Positions 1 through 11,399 of a DNA stretch of 64,000 bases are shown piece by piece. Each line of letters begins with the position of its first letter. The first letter of the stretch is position 1. The stretch comes from Erodium maritimum (lineage: Eukaryota > Streptophyta > Magnoliopsida > Geraniales > Geraniaceae): positions 132,897,203-132,961,202 of the forward strand of contig OY997588.1 in NCBI GenBank assembly GCA_963921825.1. Direction: 5' to 3'. Below the pieces are notes generated by a model that had not been told where the DNA came from, did no database searches, and worked only from the letters and a program-made list of their open reading frames with translations. The position numbers and the translations under genes are program-made.

Positions 1-1666
1 CCCTACTTTTTTCCATCACAGCATCATCAAGAACTTGACTTTTATCAAAGCTAAAATTTCCACTTATTGATCGTTTCTTCCTAGGATGATTCTTCATGCC
101 TGAATATAGAACTTCAGTTTCATTGTTCATTTCCCCTAAGCCCAACTTTCTTGATCCACTTCTTGAGCTCCCTGTTGATTTACTCGAGGTTGTTCTGGTT
201 CTCCCACAAGGAGGATCTGCAGACTGCGCTTTCCTACCTTTGGAGTTAGAAACCAAAGGTTTTGAAGGTAATTTATCTTTACCCAGTTGAGAATTTTGTT
301 TCTGATTATTCTGTCTGAGCACGGTAGAAGCACTATTGGCACAAGATTTCTTATGTGAATTCTTCTGCAGAACACGTTGGCTCTTGAAAGGCTGAGTTGA
401 TTTAACTTCTCTATCCTCTTTAAGGCCTCCAGAGCTTCTACTCCCATTTGTATGCAAACCTTCTCTTTTCTGAACATTGACCTTTGCTTGGATTGCAAGT
501 GAAACGGACCTACCCTTGTTCTTTGAACTAGAAGAAGAACCTTCTTCACCATCAACAGATGGCTTGATTGATACTGCCTCTCCTGGCCCATTCCAGCTCT
601 TGTTTAAAGACTGTTCCTTGAGATTTTTGGCAGCACTGGATGGTTTATGAGAAGCTTCCGCTTTCCCTTTAATATCTTGAACCTTCAAGGGTACTGAATT
701 AGACCCCCCAATGACACGTGTTCTCTGGGTAGCCTCCACCTTCTCTTTGAGATCCCTTACCCTTATAGGTGCTGAAGATGACCCAACAAGAGGCATTTTT
801 CCCTTCACGGGCACATGATGAGTCCCACTTTCAATGATTCTTGCAGCTGCTTCCATTATGTGTGCAGCATTCTTAGCTGGAATATAGCCATGACTCTTGA
901 TAGGAGACATGAGTTTATGATGGGTCACCGGAATCGACTTGGCTGACTTAGGAGGCAACATTTCAGTTTGGAACTTCTCAATTGGCTTACTTATAATCCT
1001 ATGAGGTTTTGGCTCCTCGGAATTCTTAGCAAGGTTTCCTGAAAGCACTGATTGATGATCATATTGGAAACCAAGGTTCCTACTATGGTAATGGGCATCC
1101 TTAAGTGATTGGGTATCAGAAAATGGAGTGGAGTAAGGATCAGAGCAGCTGGACGTTGGCAAGGAATCCAATCCCATGAGTCTAGCTACTACATTGGGAG
1201 CTTTGCTACTTCCATATCCTTCTTCATCAGTAACAGATGAAGCACAACTGTAATCGCTACCACCTCTGATACTTGATCCTGCGCCAAAGTCATCTTCATC
1301 TACCTAAGAGCACAGTAAATGAAATGCAGAGATTGGATTCAGTCACCATACAGAATGATATGAAAGTTGAAACGAAAGTTTAAGCATAATGCACTTGTAC
1401 ATCCGATAGATACATACATATAAGAGTCGTGTCATTGGCAAATTTCCATGGCTTTTCTTTCCCTGCTTTGAACTCTCTACAACCATGATGGCAACAACTT
1501 GAATCACACAAAAAAAACAGTAGAAACAAAACACATTTCCTTATTCTACAGACAAAATCATACCTGGTAAGTTTGATTTGCTTGGGAATAACTTCTTTCG
1601 AGATTTTGCAGTCCAATCAAAGAGCTGAAAGAAACCACCTCTTGTTGTGTCTTTATCACCTCCCAT
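1..1666 (-). CDS. TRM-like VARLMGL/DUF3741 protein, 5' part (3' end outside the window)
   Basis: Three exons read on the minus strand: 1666-1564 (ATG at 1666), 1476-1418 and 1303 to beyond position 1, with GT/AG borders and phases that join correctly. About 488 residues are visible and the frame is still open at the edge. Residues 10-26 read GFFQLFDWTAKSRKKLF, residues 93-99 are the VARLMGL motif, and residues 197-210 read NAAHIMEAAARIIE. These are hallmarks of the plant TRM (TON1-recruiting motif) / DUF3741 family. From family knowledge, such proteins bind the TON1-TRM-PP2A complex that organises cortical microtubules and the division plane. The rest is basic and Ser/Lys-rich, as usual between the motifs. 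The arrangement recalls the Arabidopsis TRM6/7/8 group, but subgroup is inference. The C-terminal DUF4378 region expected for the family would lie left of the window. Confidence 0.85.
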
Positions 1667-1795
1667 TTTCAGATGCAGCAAATCAAGGACTCTTAAACAT
1701 TGCTAAGTGGAAGAAGCCAAACAGAAACTCAATCCACCAGATGCCTGATTATAAGACAATTAATATGTATGACTACCTTCTGGTCTTCCATCATT
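1667..1795 (-). promoter_or_regulatory. Spliced 5' leader of the TRM-like gene with two upstream ORFs
   Basis: A polypyrimidine-TTTTGCAG acceptor ends at 1796 on the minus strand, so a leader exon probably starts at 1795 and runs into the ATG at 1666. The leader holds a 21-codon upstream ORF at 1794-1729 that begins with two ATGs, and a five-codon one at 1700-1683. Neither overlaps the main start. Upstream ORFs of this kind can lower translation of the main frame; that role is inferred, not shown. Confidence 0.5.
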
Positions 1796-3021
1796 CTGCA
1801 AAATAAAAAATAAAAAGCATACAGAATTCAAATCACTCACTCAGATCCTAAATCAAGTTACAAACTATTGCAACCCAAATACAACCATTCTCTTCAAATC
1901 AGGAACACAAAAATAGTAAACCATTGGAAGAACTTAATCAGCTGTTATTCTTTTATATTCAAGCTTAAATGATGACATCTATGGAGACCCTTTGTTACCA
2001 CCAAAAAAAAAACTATTAGCATCAAAGTTCATAGCATGGATCAGGAGAACTGTTGAGACGTCCTCAAAATCACTCCTTTCAGAGCATTCAAATAAATGGG
2101 TCCAATTACTGCCTTCAGCCATGAATGCTCTAAAGCATAGTGGTTGAAAGCAAAAGCACAACTGCAAGATGATTACTCAAATATATGGCTCCATTACTGC
2201 CTTCATAGCAGCCTTGATTCCTCAAAACTCAAGGTGTAAAGTAAGCAGAAGCACAACTATATGGTACTAGACCCCAAGTCAAGCTACACTGCCTTGGCTT
2301 CAGACTCAAATCAACAAAACAAATTAAAATTTCAATTTTTAAACTTGCTCTGTATTTTCTCTCACAATTTCGCAGCAACCAACAAGACCCAGAATAGAAA
2401 ACTTTAAACTGAACACAAGAATCCATTAAAGTAATTAACTTGAAATAGAGACACGCCATTGAAACATCAACCAGATAAGAAATCTCACCCAGATTAGTAA
2501 ATGCAGGATTTGTAGATGAGATATGCGGAGCTGGGAGTGTGAGTAGTTCAATCAAAGCAATAAATGGAGGAGAGGAGGAGACAGAACGTATTTGCTTTTA
2601 GAAATCGATGCAAATGTTTTTGAAAAATGTTTCGAGAAAACTATTGTATTTTTATATGTTAAAGGTTGTAACGTCTCTTTTCAGTGGAAGAGATTTCAAA
2701 TTCTGAACTCAACCCATGTGGTCCTTCTCGTATTTGATACACCTACCACCCGGTGACGGACGGACATGCGCCATGCAAGGCACTTGTCCACGTGGTCAGA
2801 TCTTGGGAGCTTACGTGTCAGCTCCGGATCATTTCAAAAAAGTCCAACACATAACGAGCGAATGAACGGGCCCATGAGTTGGGCTTGGCCTAACAGATAC
2901 CTCCGAGCCCAGCCCATATTCTGGCTACGCCTAACATTGATGATGGAGTTTTGTTTGGTTCGTACATCATATACATGACCATCCAATTCTAAGCTCTCTC
3001 CAGCTCCCTCTTCCAGGCAGT
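1796..3021. other. Upstream region of the TRM-like gene, no further gene seen
   Basis: AT-rich sequence. It probably contains a leader intron, an upstream non-coding exon and the promoter of the minus-strand TRM-like gene. No coding similarity was recognised. The open frame at 2229-2555 on the minus strand has no family features and is best read as leader or promoter sequence. Confidence 0.4.
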
Positions 3022-3024
3022 TTA

Positions 3025-5217
3025 GAGCTCCATATACATGGCGAGATGGATTACAGTACTGGTTTTTAATCTTCCAGTCAGTTCACCGCCAGCGAGCTCT
3101 ACAGTGGCGTTTTTGTTGTTGGCGGGGAGGCGCCGACGATATGAGGAAAAAAATAATTTTTTAATGGATTGTTTTATGTAGCATTAATTATTAAATGTAA
3201 GAACAACAAGTATTAATCGAGTCAAATTCAAGCTCGATCAAACAGCTTTGCCTTGCCTGAGAAGACGATTAAGATGACGATAAACACAAGTTTTGGAGTT
3301 ACTATTTACAACTTGAAAAAAGTGGTCATGGCACTAAACGGTATAGGAAAAAAAGGAACGCCCGACAAAATCAAAGGATACCAATACGCATAAGCATCAC
3401 AGATAAAAGGGTACAAAAGATGAGTTGAAGAAGAAGCTACTGAGACAAGGCGAACCACAACTGAACGACCTAGAACTGAACTTAAAACCTAATAAACGAT
3501 AATAGCAACTAGGCGTCTCCAAATTTATTCCAGATGTGTTCGACGAGATCGTCCTTCAACCGGTAATGCATCCGTTTAATTTGCATCCTCGCAGTGTTTC
3601 CAAGTATGACATTGGTCGGGACGAAGCCTCCTCGTGTAATATGTGGTTGACTTGGAACACCTTCTTCTGTTTGTTCAAGGTACCCGTCGTACGTATGACG
3701 TTCAGCCTCAACTATCATATTGTGCAGTATAATGCATGCATTCATGACCAAACCGATAGACTTGGGAACCCACAAGCGGCTGGGTTGTTTGATAATGTGA
3801 AACCGAGCTTGGAGTACGCCGAAAGCTCGTTCCACATCCTTCCTGCACGCTTCTTGGACTTCAGCATACTTCTTCTGCTTCGGAGTTTGAGGTAATGTAA
3901 TTTTTTTTACGAACACTGGCCACGAAGGGTATATTCCATCAGCAAGATAATAAGGGAGTGTGTAATGATTACCATTTATCGTGTATTCAACCGGTGGTTG
4001 CCAACCGTTGATAACGTCCGCAAACAGTTTGGAATGGTTGAGCACCGTCAAATCGTTGTTCGAGCCCGCCATGCCGAAGAACGAGTGCCAAATCCATAAG
4101 TCGCGAGTAGCAACCGCCTCGTGGACAACGGTTGGTCGATTACCGTGGTCCCTCCGGGAATGTGCTCCTCGAAGGGCCTGTGGGCAGTTCTTCCACTCCC
4201 AGTGCATGCAGTCAAGACTTCCAAGCATGCCCGGGAACCCTCGCGCTTCATTAACCGCCAAAATGTGGTCCATATCAGCCTGTGTAGGCTTACGCCGGTA
4301 TGTAGGACCAAAGACTATTGATTCCACTGCAAAAAGTTCGCAAACATTCCAAACACGTTGTTTCCCCTATCTTCAAGTACTCGTCCAACCCATCAGCTGC
4401 GTTTCCGTAACATAACTGCCTAATGGCGGCAATACATTTCTGATACGGAGAAAATGAAACTTGGGAACATGCATCTAACATTTCCTTGAAGTAATCATTG
4501 TGCTGCTCCAATGCATGCACGATACGGTGGAACACAGACTTTGGCATTCTGAACTGATGCCGAAACTGCACCTCGGTGCACACAGGGTTGGTGTTGAAGT
4601 AGTCTTTCATTAACCGTTCGTTTGCGGCTACCCGATCACGTGGAATGTATTTTCGCTTCCGTGGTGGAGAATCGACCAAAGCGTCGTCTAACAACCCCAT
4701 GTCGGTGGACAGACAGTCTTCGAGCATCTCGTCCAAGATGGAATTGAAATCAACATCGTCGTGTAGGTTGGCCATGATGACGGACAAACAAGAATGCGGG
4801 TCGGGACGATGCTTTGTGAGAAGGATGAATAGTGAGAATAGAGAGTTTGTGACTTTTAGTTTGTGAGGGTAGGTTTTTATAAGGGTTTTACGGTTGGTTT
4901 AAACATAAATGTTGTAGTTATGGTGTGTGTTTTTTAACATAAAAACCGAGGATCAAGGTTATTCTATTGGACATTTAGATTTTTTTTGGATAATATAGGC
5001 GTGTGTTATTTTAAAATAAAATTAACAATGATCAAGAGTATTTTATTGGAAAATTAGGATTTTGGAGGATAAACTAGTCGTTGGCGCCGGCGTGAACTGC
5101 TAGCGAGAAGGTCGTCGCCAGCCATCCTCGTCAATGAGCTCCCCGCCTGCTCCCCACCAGCTCCTCGCCGGCGTTTTCTCCCCGCCAGCGCCTTACCGCC
5201 CATGGTTGTGGATGCTC
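3025..5217 (-). mobile_element. PIF/Harbinger DNA transposon with TTA target duplications
   Basis: The element is flanked by TTA at 3022-3024 and TTA at 5218-5220, the 3-bp target duplication typical of PIF/Harbinger. Its ends are imperfect inverted repeats: the left end begins GAGCTCCATATACATGG, and the right end read on the minus strand begins GAGCATCCACAACCATGG. GC-rich subterminal sequence containing GGCGGGGAG occurs on both sides. A transposase lies inside on the minus strand. No second, Myb-like gene, which autonomous members usually carry, was recognised within the 2.2 kb. The ends and TSDs are well kept, so it probably moved fairly recently but is now broken by a frameshift. Confidence 0.85.
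3509..4787 (-). pseudogene. PIF/Harbinger DDE transposase (DDE_Tnp_4) with one frameshift
   Basis: Two overlapping minus-strand frames make one protein. 4787-about 4330 holds the N-terminal part (a plausible start is MANLHDDVDFN at 4775). About 4327-3509 holds the catalytic part. The second frame shows the three acidic positions expected: SLDCMHWEWKNCP, SNNDLTVLNHS and VERAFGVLQARF. It ends VEHIWNKFGDA, a normal C-terminus for the family. The frames switch at a run of five T (minus strand) near 4328-4333. A one-base length difference in that run is the simplest explanation. The protein would catalyse cut-and-paste transposition in the nucleus; as read, no complete enzyme is made. A sequencing error in the homopolymer cannot be excluded. 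Confidence 0.85.
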
Positions 5218-5220
5218 TTA

Positions 5221-5481
5221 GCTGACAAAGTAAAATTACTGTTTTCTCATGAATCTTGAATTCAATTGAAAGCTCGTCCTCATGGATAAACCCCTATCGG
5301 GATTGGCATGATAGCGTATAGCAAGCATCCGTGGAAGCTCTATCAGGAAAGGGAGGGCGCTTCGAGCGTAAGGAGGGAACTAGTAGGCCCTTCGTCCCGC
5401 TTCACCCCTCAATCATACCTGATGTCAGAAAATGTGTCTATAAGTTTGGAGATGAATTTCCTAGAAAAAGATAGAGTCTCT
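5221..5481. other. Short spacer between two Harbinger-type elements
   Basis: No gene or repeat recognised. Confidence 0.3.
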
Positions 5482-5484
5482 TAA

Positions 5485-6277
5485 GTGCATGTACATCAAG
5501 GGAGGCAGGAAGCAGGGAGCAGATCCATGTGCTGACGGAGATAGATTGTGCTCCTACCCATTAAAACTGAGAGTGTTCCACATCAAGTAGAAGGTATGGG
5601 GATCATGTTTGCAAAAGTGATGATTGGATAATTAATTATGGTGTTGCTGAATTTATTAAATCCATATTTAAAATACAAACTACTAAATAAAATTGAAATA
5701 AAATACATAAAATTAATTAATTAATAAATGAACTAAAATGCAAAACTAATTAATAAATACAATTAAATAACTAAAATGGGTAATGAAACTTGAAATTTCA
5801 TACATCTCGTCGTCGTTGTTTGTTATAGAAACTGATTTTTTTAAATTAAAAACTTATTTTTTAAATTTAAAACTAATTTTTTAAATTAAAACCAGATTTA
5901 AAAAAAACAGATTAATGAATATAAAAAAACTGACTAATGAATATTAAAAACTGATTTAAGAAACATGTTAATGAATATATAAAAATCGGATTTAAAACTG
6001 ATTTTTTGATCAAAAAAACTAATTTAAAATGAATATAAAAAATTTGATTTAAAACTGATTTTTTTAGGCCACGCGTCACACAGGGAGACATCCCCGGCGA
6101 GGCTGGAACCCGTGAGGCACGAAGCATACTTTTGCTACGTGCCTCGTGAGGCACGTGGTTTTGCCCCGAGGAGCGCGCACCATCCGGCCCGCATCGATCG
6201 CACCCCGCACCCCGAACCCCGATGCCCATGCTTCGTGCCTCCTGTCCCCCTCTCTTGTCTCATTGATGTGTATGCTC
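5485..6277. mobile_element. Non-autonomous Harbinger/Tourist-like element
   Basis: Flanked by TAA at 5482-5484 and TAA at 6278-6280. The left end begins GTGCATGTACATCAAGGGAG; the right end read on the minus strand begins GAGCATACACATCAATGAG. These are imperfect inverted repeats similar in style to the larger element at 3025-5217. The centre (about 5640-6065) is very AT-rich and made of degenerate AACTGATTTTTTAAAT-like units, while both arms are GC-rich. It has no transposase. The assignment rests on ends and TSD only. Confidence 0.6.
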
Positions 6278-6280
6278 TAA

Positions 6281-7280
6281 GAACAGAGATAAAGGACTTT
6301 GAAGCTAGACTTAGAGGTTCATCAAAGGCAAATGAGATACAATTTAGAAAGGGGAAACTCTATAAAATGATTATTGTTCGACTTTATAGTACAAAATATA
6401 CCTATTGACTTTTTTATCGTCTAAAATACATGGTCTGGTAAAATAATTACCACAAAACATAAACTTTAGTCCAAAAAACTGAAAACGTTTGTGAAATGGC
6501 GTGTGCGGCGCACATGAGTGGAATTAAAATTGTAATTCCAACAATGCCCTCATGAGATGGCAATATGACCATTCTTTTAACCCATCCCTAACCCCTATTG
6601 TGGAGGGTTTGCAGACACAGAAGAACAAAGGGAAAGAGGATGAGCTTCAGGATGAAGGGACGAAGGTCGGAGGAAGAGGTTTAGGGTGAAGGGGCGAAAG
6701 TCGGAGGAAAAGGGTTGGTGAAACACGAAGAAGAAGGTCCTTTGGATCCTATTGAGGTCGGCAGACGACGAGTTGCAATGGTAAGATCTTAAACTATTTG
6801 GAAATCAATCTCCTTTTCGTGTGGAAATATGAAATCCCCAAACGAAAGTTGTGTCCGATTGAGTTCTACAACAGGTGTGAAAAAATGAAACCCTAAAAAT
6901 AGTGTTTATTGGATTCGTATTCCTTGTTATGGTCTCGGATTTGTCTAAAAAATGGGTGGAGGAATTTTTGGGGTTATCAAATAGTAGGGTTTGACAGTTA
7001 TAATTAGAAATTTGTTGGTAGATTGGTGAGTACGCAATTTAGTGTTAGTTCCTAATTGGTTCTTTCTGGTTCTGATGCCCATCCTGGTTATAGTTTCTGT
7101 AGGCTGATTTTTGGTGAGTGTTAATTTTGGAGTTGGTGATGTTTTGTTAGTGCTTGCGGGTGATTGCTAAGTTCATGGCTTTGATGTATAGTTATTTGAA
7201 TATTTCTATTAGCCAAAATATTGTGCCTGATGAAATTAATGGTTTCTGTTGTTACATAATTGATTAACTATTTTTTGTAA
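6281..7280. other. No gene recognised; local degenerate duplication
   Basis: Mostly AT-rich sequence without supported coding content. Around 6640-6715 a GA-rich stretch of about 33 bp (units containing GAAGGGACGAAGGTCGGAGG) is repeated twice imperfectly. Confidence 0.3.
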
Positions 7281-7540
7281 GGACGTTGAATTTGGAAGTC
7301 AAAGCACAATGTTATGCTATTGTGGAGTACCAGCTCGTATGTTGTTATCATACTCAGTGAATAATCCTGGTCGCGGATTTTATGGATGTGGGAAATACAA
7401 TGTGAGGCACACAGTTCATATTATGTACTTTAGTATGTATTTTGTGTTTTAAACATTGTTAACTGATGATATAAAATGGTAGATGCAGGGGGAAAGAAGT
7501 TGTAAATTTTTCTAATGGGTTGATGAACTTGTGCTTGAAG
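7281..7540 (+). pseudogene. GRF-type zinc-finger fragment, broken
   Basis: Two pieces make a GRF zinc finger. 7282-7401 encodes DVEFGSQSTMLCYCG... then NNPGRGFYGCGKYN and stops at a GTGAGG donor. 7489 onward, after a GCAG acceptor, reads GERSCKFF, then a stop codon TAA (7513-7515), then WVDELVLEV. The Cys-x-Cys-Gly...NPGR-x-F-x-x-C...C-x-F-F-x-W-x-D order is that of the GRF domain, found in some nucleases and often on plant transposons. The family normally has another residue, often Gln, where the TAA stands. No downstream domain was found, so this is a decayed fragment. Confidence 0.65.
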
Positions 7541-7862
7541 TGATGATTCGGATATCGACATTGGAAGAAGCTCTACGACATGAGAAGAGAAAAAGTGGGA
7601 AAGGGGCCAAGTGTATTTGGTTTATGTATGGTATTATGTTTTATATGATGTTAGTAATTCTGATTAAGGATGGTAAGAATGTAGCTGGGAAGGAAGACAT
7701 GTAACTTGTGTAGAAGACAGAGTAGTTGTGTAATGTTATCCAATGTACTACTTTAATGCTTGTATTTATGCAGAACTTAATGATATGATAACGAAGCAGT
7801 GTTTTAGTACCAAGGTCTCCATTTGTGTTACAAAAACACATGATGCTTTTTGTTTCAGACAC

Positions 7863-9676
7863 AAGTTACCATTACATAGACTTAGATCAATGGGTGACGT
7901 GGAGAGAGGGACTGGAGGACACGGTCAGGGACTGTTTTAATGAAGTTTTTTTGGTCGTGGGGGATGGACAGGACACAGTCAGTGAGTTGATTCCGAGCTC
8001 GGTATCGCCTGAGGATAACGAACAACTGTTAAAAACGGTGTCTCAAGGGGAGGTTACGAAAGCCATGTTTAGTATGGAACCGTTGAAATCCCCAAGTCCA
8101 GATGGTTTCAACAAAGGATTTTTTCAGAATTATTGGCATGTGGTGGGTCAAGATGTGGGGAATATGGTCCGACAGGTTTTTTAGGAAGGGAGATTACCAG
8201 ACGGTCTGAACGACACAAACTTGGTGCTTATTCCGAAAGTAGAAATTCCAGAAAGGGTTAGCAATTTTTGTCCTATTGCACTGTGCAATGTTCTATATAA
8301 AGTGGTCATTAAGGTGATCATTAATACGATGAAAGGTTTATTTCATAAAATTATCTCACTAGCGCTGAGTGCGTTCCAGGCGGAATGGTTGATTACAGAT
8401 AATATTGTGTTGTCGGGGGAGGTATTGCATTATCTCCGAGGAAGAAAGCAATATGTTAATGGGATGATGGAAATAAAGGTGGACATGAGAAAGGCTTATG
8501 ATCGGGTAGAGTGGAATTACTTGGAGCGGGTGTTGGGTAGAATGGGGTTTGGAGAGAAGTGGGTGAGCCTAGTAATGACTTGTGTACGGTCAGCGAGACT
8601 TTGGGTGGAGGCTGAAGGGAGGGGGATAGGTCCTGTGAGCTCGGGGAGAGTGTTTAGACAAGAAGGCCCTTTGTCTCCTTATCTATTTATTATATGGGCA
8701 GAGGGCCTGGCGCGGTTGATTGAGAAGCGAAGTTGGATGGCAAAATTCAAGGGTGCAGAAAATTGCTCGGACTGCCCTTTCCATACCACACTTATTTTTT
8801 GCTGATGATACTTTTTTTCTTTTACAGAGCTAAAGAGGAGGAGGCGGTGGAATGGAGAGATTTATTGCAGGGATATGAATTGGCTTCGGGGCAGAAATTT
8901 AATCCTCAGAAGTCATTTATTACTTTTAGCCCCAATACTCCAGGGTTGGTGCGACAAGGAATTTGAAATGAACGAGGTGACTGATCTGGGTCTGTATTTG
9001 GGCATTTCGTCGACTCTGGATCGTAATAAGTACACTTTTTTTTATTTTTGAAAGATCGTATAGTAAAAAAAATTACGGAGTTGGGATGAATTGTTACTCA
9101 AGAAGGCAGGAAAGGAGATTTTGTTGAAGGCAGTCATTCAAGCTCTACCTATTTATACTATGGGGGCGTATAAACTGCCCAACAGGCTTATACAGGAAAT
9201 TGAAGTATAGATGAATAGGTTTTGGTGGAGCCACTATAATAGAACAGGGAGGGGAATTAAATGGAATGGTTGGGATAAATTGTGCAGACATAAATTGTAG
9301 GGAAGTTTGGGGTTTAAACACCTACAGGACTTTAATGTGGCCATGTTAGCTAAGCAGGGATGGAGATTAATTACCCAAGCGGAAAGTTTGGTAGCAAGAA
9401 CTTTGCATGCAAAATATTACCCAAAGGGACATTTCTTATAGGCAGGCCCGAAACAAGGTGGGAGCTATATCTGGACTAGCATTCTTGTGGGTTAGGAATT
9501 ACTTAAGCAGGGTGTGATAAGAAAAATGTGGGATGGTAGAAGTACGGGAGCTTCCAACAGATATTGGGTTGGTGGTGGGGGAGTTCCGTGGAGACCTGTT
9601 TGGATGTGTGGGGGACTACATAATGGATCTCTAAAGATGAGACAAGAGAAAGTTGGAGGATGACTTTGGGATGGAG
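7863..9676 (+). mobile_element. L1-type LINE ORF2, 5' segment (reverse transcriptase), degenerate
   Basis: Reverse transcriptase of a plant non-LTR retrotransposon in several broken frames. 7863-8184 gives the lead-in and KSPSPDGFNKGFFQNYW. 8221-8805 gives LVLIPKVEIPERVSNFCPIA, then MEIKVDMRKAYDRVEWNYLE and QEGPLSPYLFI. The catalytic FADDT box is at about 8797-8812 but in another frame. Stops occur at 8182 and at many places after 8950. The 5' end has no ORF1 or endonuclease, so the copy was 5'-truncated on insertion or later eroded. It is cut at 9676 by the Copia element and resumes at 18136. Confidence 0.8.
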
Positions 9677-11365
9677 TGTTGGGTCTCGAGATATGGTTGG
9701 AGATGAACCAACTCGCAGCGGAAAATCAATGAAAACCAAGAGACAATTAAAACCATGAAACAACTAACAAAGAATGGATTCACATGAGAAAAATTCAGCA
9801 CTAGTTCTTACCAAAACAAGAACACCGGGTAACGAATGATTGGCTTGAGTCTCCAAGACGCCTACGTATCCACATGGGAATCAAAGCCACGTAGTTCTTC
9901 TCTTTGAGGACTCAAGAACACAAAAATGGAGGTGGGAGCTTGCCAAACCCGAAATTGCAAGGGAAGAGGGAGAGAAGTTGTGTTTCCTATTCTTGTCTTG
10001 TGTATGTTATGTTGAAAAAAGATGACTTAAACATAACAAACCCTATACTTGTCCAACTAAAGGCATGGGACAAGCATGGTGACAAGTAAGGTGTAAATAG
10101 GACAAAGTATGGCAAGACAAGATTGGGTTAAGTGGTGAATCACCAACACCTTAATCCTTGTCTTGCTTACTTAGTACTAATTAATCAAGACTTGATTAAT
10201 TAGTTCCATGGGCCTTGGTTGCATGGTACTTTCATGGGCCTCTTGGAACATGGCCCGTGGCCATTTCCAACGAGGTCCCGTTGTTCGCTCATCACCTCAA
10301 AGCCTTCCATACCGGAAATGTCCAACATTATCCGACGCGATCAATCCCAAGACTCCAAGCCTTGTCTCGATCCGTAAAGCCCTATTCACTTACGGGCACA
10401 TGACCCAAAACCCAATTTTGGTCATGTCCCGAGACAACTCCCTTTTGGCCATTCTCCATAAATGTGTCAATGAGTTTCATCCATCGGTGTGACCCTTAGG
10501 TTTATGCATGTCAATAGATCAACGTAAAATCCCATTTTACTTTATCCTATTTAAGTGGCAACTAACGAGACTTTAGTATTGCCTGACACTGCATAACGAA
10601 TCGACCCTGTCGATTCTAACCTTTCCGTCGTCCCTATCATTATCCTTTTATCTCCGATATCCTGATTGAGATAAGGCATAGAGTCGTCATCCTTATTATT
10701 CTCAATCACTGTTCCTTGATATGTGAGATGACTGAATATATGATACACAGTATCATGTGCATGGCCATGTTATTCTTTCAGTCACTCTCGATCAAGCGGC
10801 TGAGAACCGATATCTTTCTCATACCTCAGTATGAGGGATAAATCCCTTAGCCGTCTTTCATGTCACTCATGTAGCCCGTCCCTAAGCCAATCCTGGTCGT
10901 TATGGAAGCCCTGTTACGGACAACGTTAGGCTCAGGTCAAACTCAGTTGTTGACTACATAGCGATCACAAAGACTCCTTGGTCTAAGGATACATGACAAG
11001 CTACGACACTGAATATGTTCATGACTTAATCTATGACACATATTCAGGGCGGGTCGTCCAATATCATGTCCCACATGATATCTATGATCAGACTCCGGAA
11101 TCTCATTCCAATGACTAACAGAACGTAAGCCATAAAGAGCCATCTTTCATACTAGTCGCTTCTAGTGAAGCTTTGTTGACTAGGGACCCTATCGAGTGTG
11201 ATGTATCTCGATCTATGGTTCTATTCGCATTGTGGGCATAGATCAGAGCACACATTGATATATTACTCCAACACATAAGTAATATAAAGCCGCTTTAATT
11301 TTATTGCTAACGAGTATATATACATTTGGACATTTAGGATTGAATTACGGGCACTAAGACTAACA
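9677..11365 (-). repeat. 3' LTR of the large Copia element
   Basis: Plus-strand ends are TGTTGGGTCTCG... and ...GCACTAAGACTAACA. 1689 bp long, matching 16447-18135 almost throughout. The small open frames inside occur at the same offset in the other LTR and are not genes. Confidence 0.92.
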
Positions 11366-11383
11366 ATCTCCCACTTGCCCTAG
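11366..11383 (-). other. Polypurine tract of the large Copia element
   Basis: On the minus strand GGGCAAGTGGGAGAT directly precedes the TGTTAG start of the LTR, the usual Copia arrangement for priming plus-strand DNA. Confidence 0.75.
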
Positions 11384-11399
11384 TTCCAATCTAAACTCC

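Noticed and set aside
136-591. 151-codon minus-strand ORF
   Set aside because: It lies in another frame of the TRM-like third exon; the frame that joins exons 1 and 2 is open throughout and carries the family motifs.
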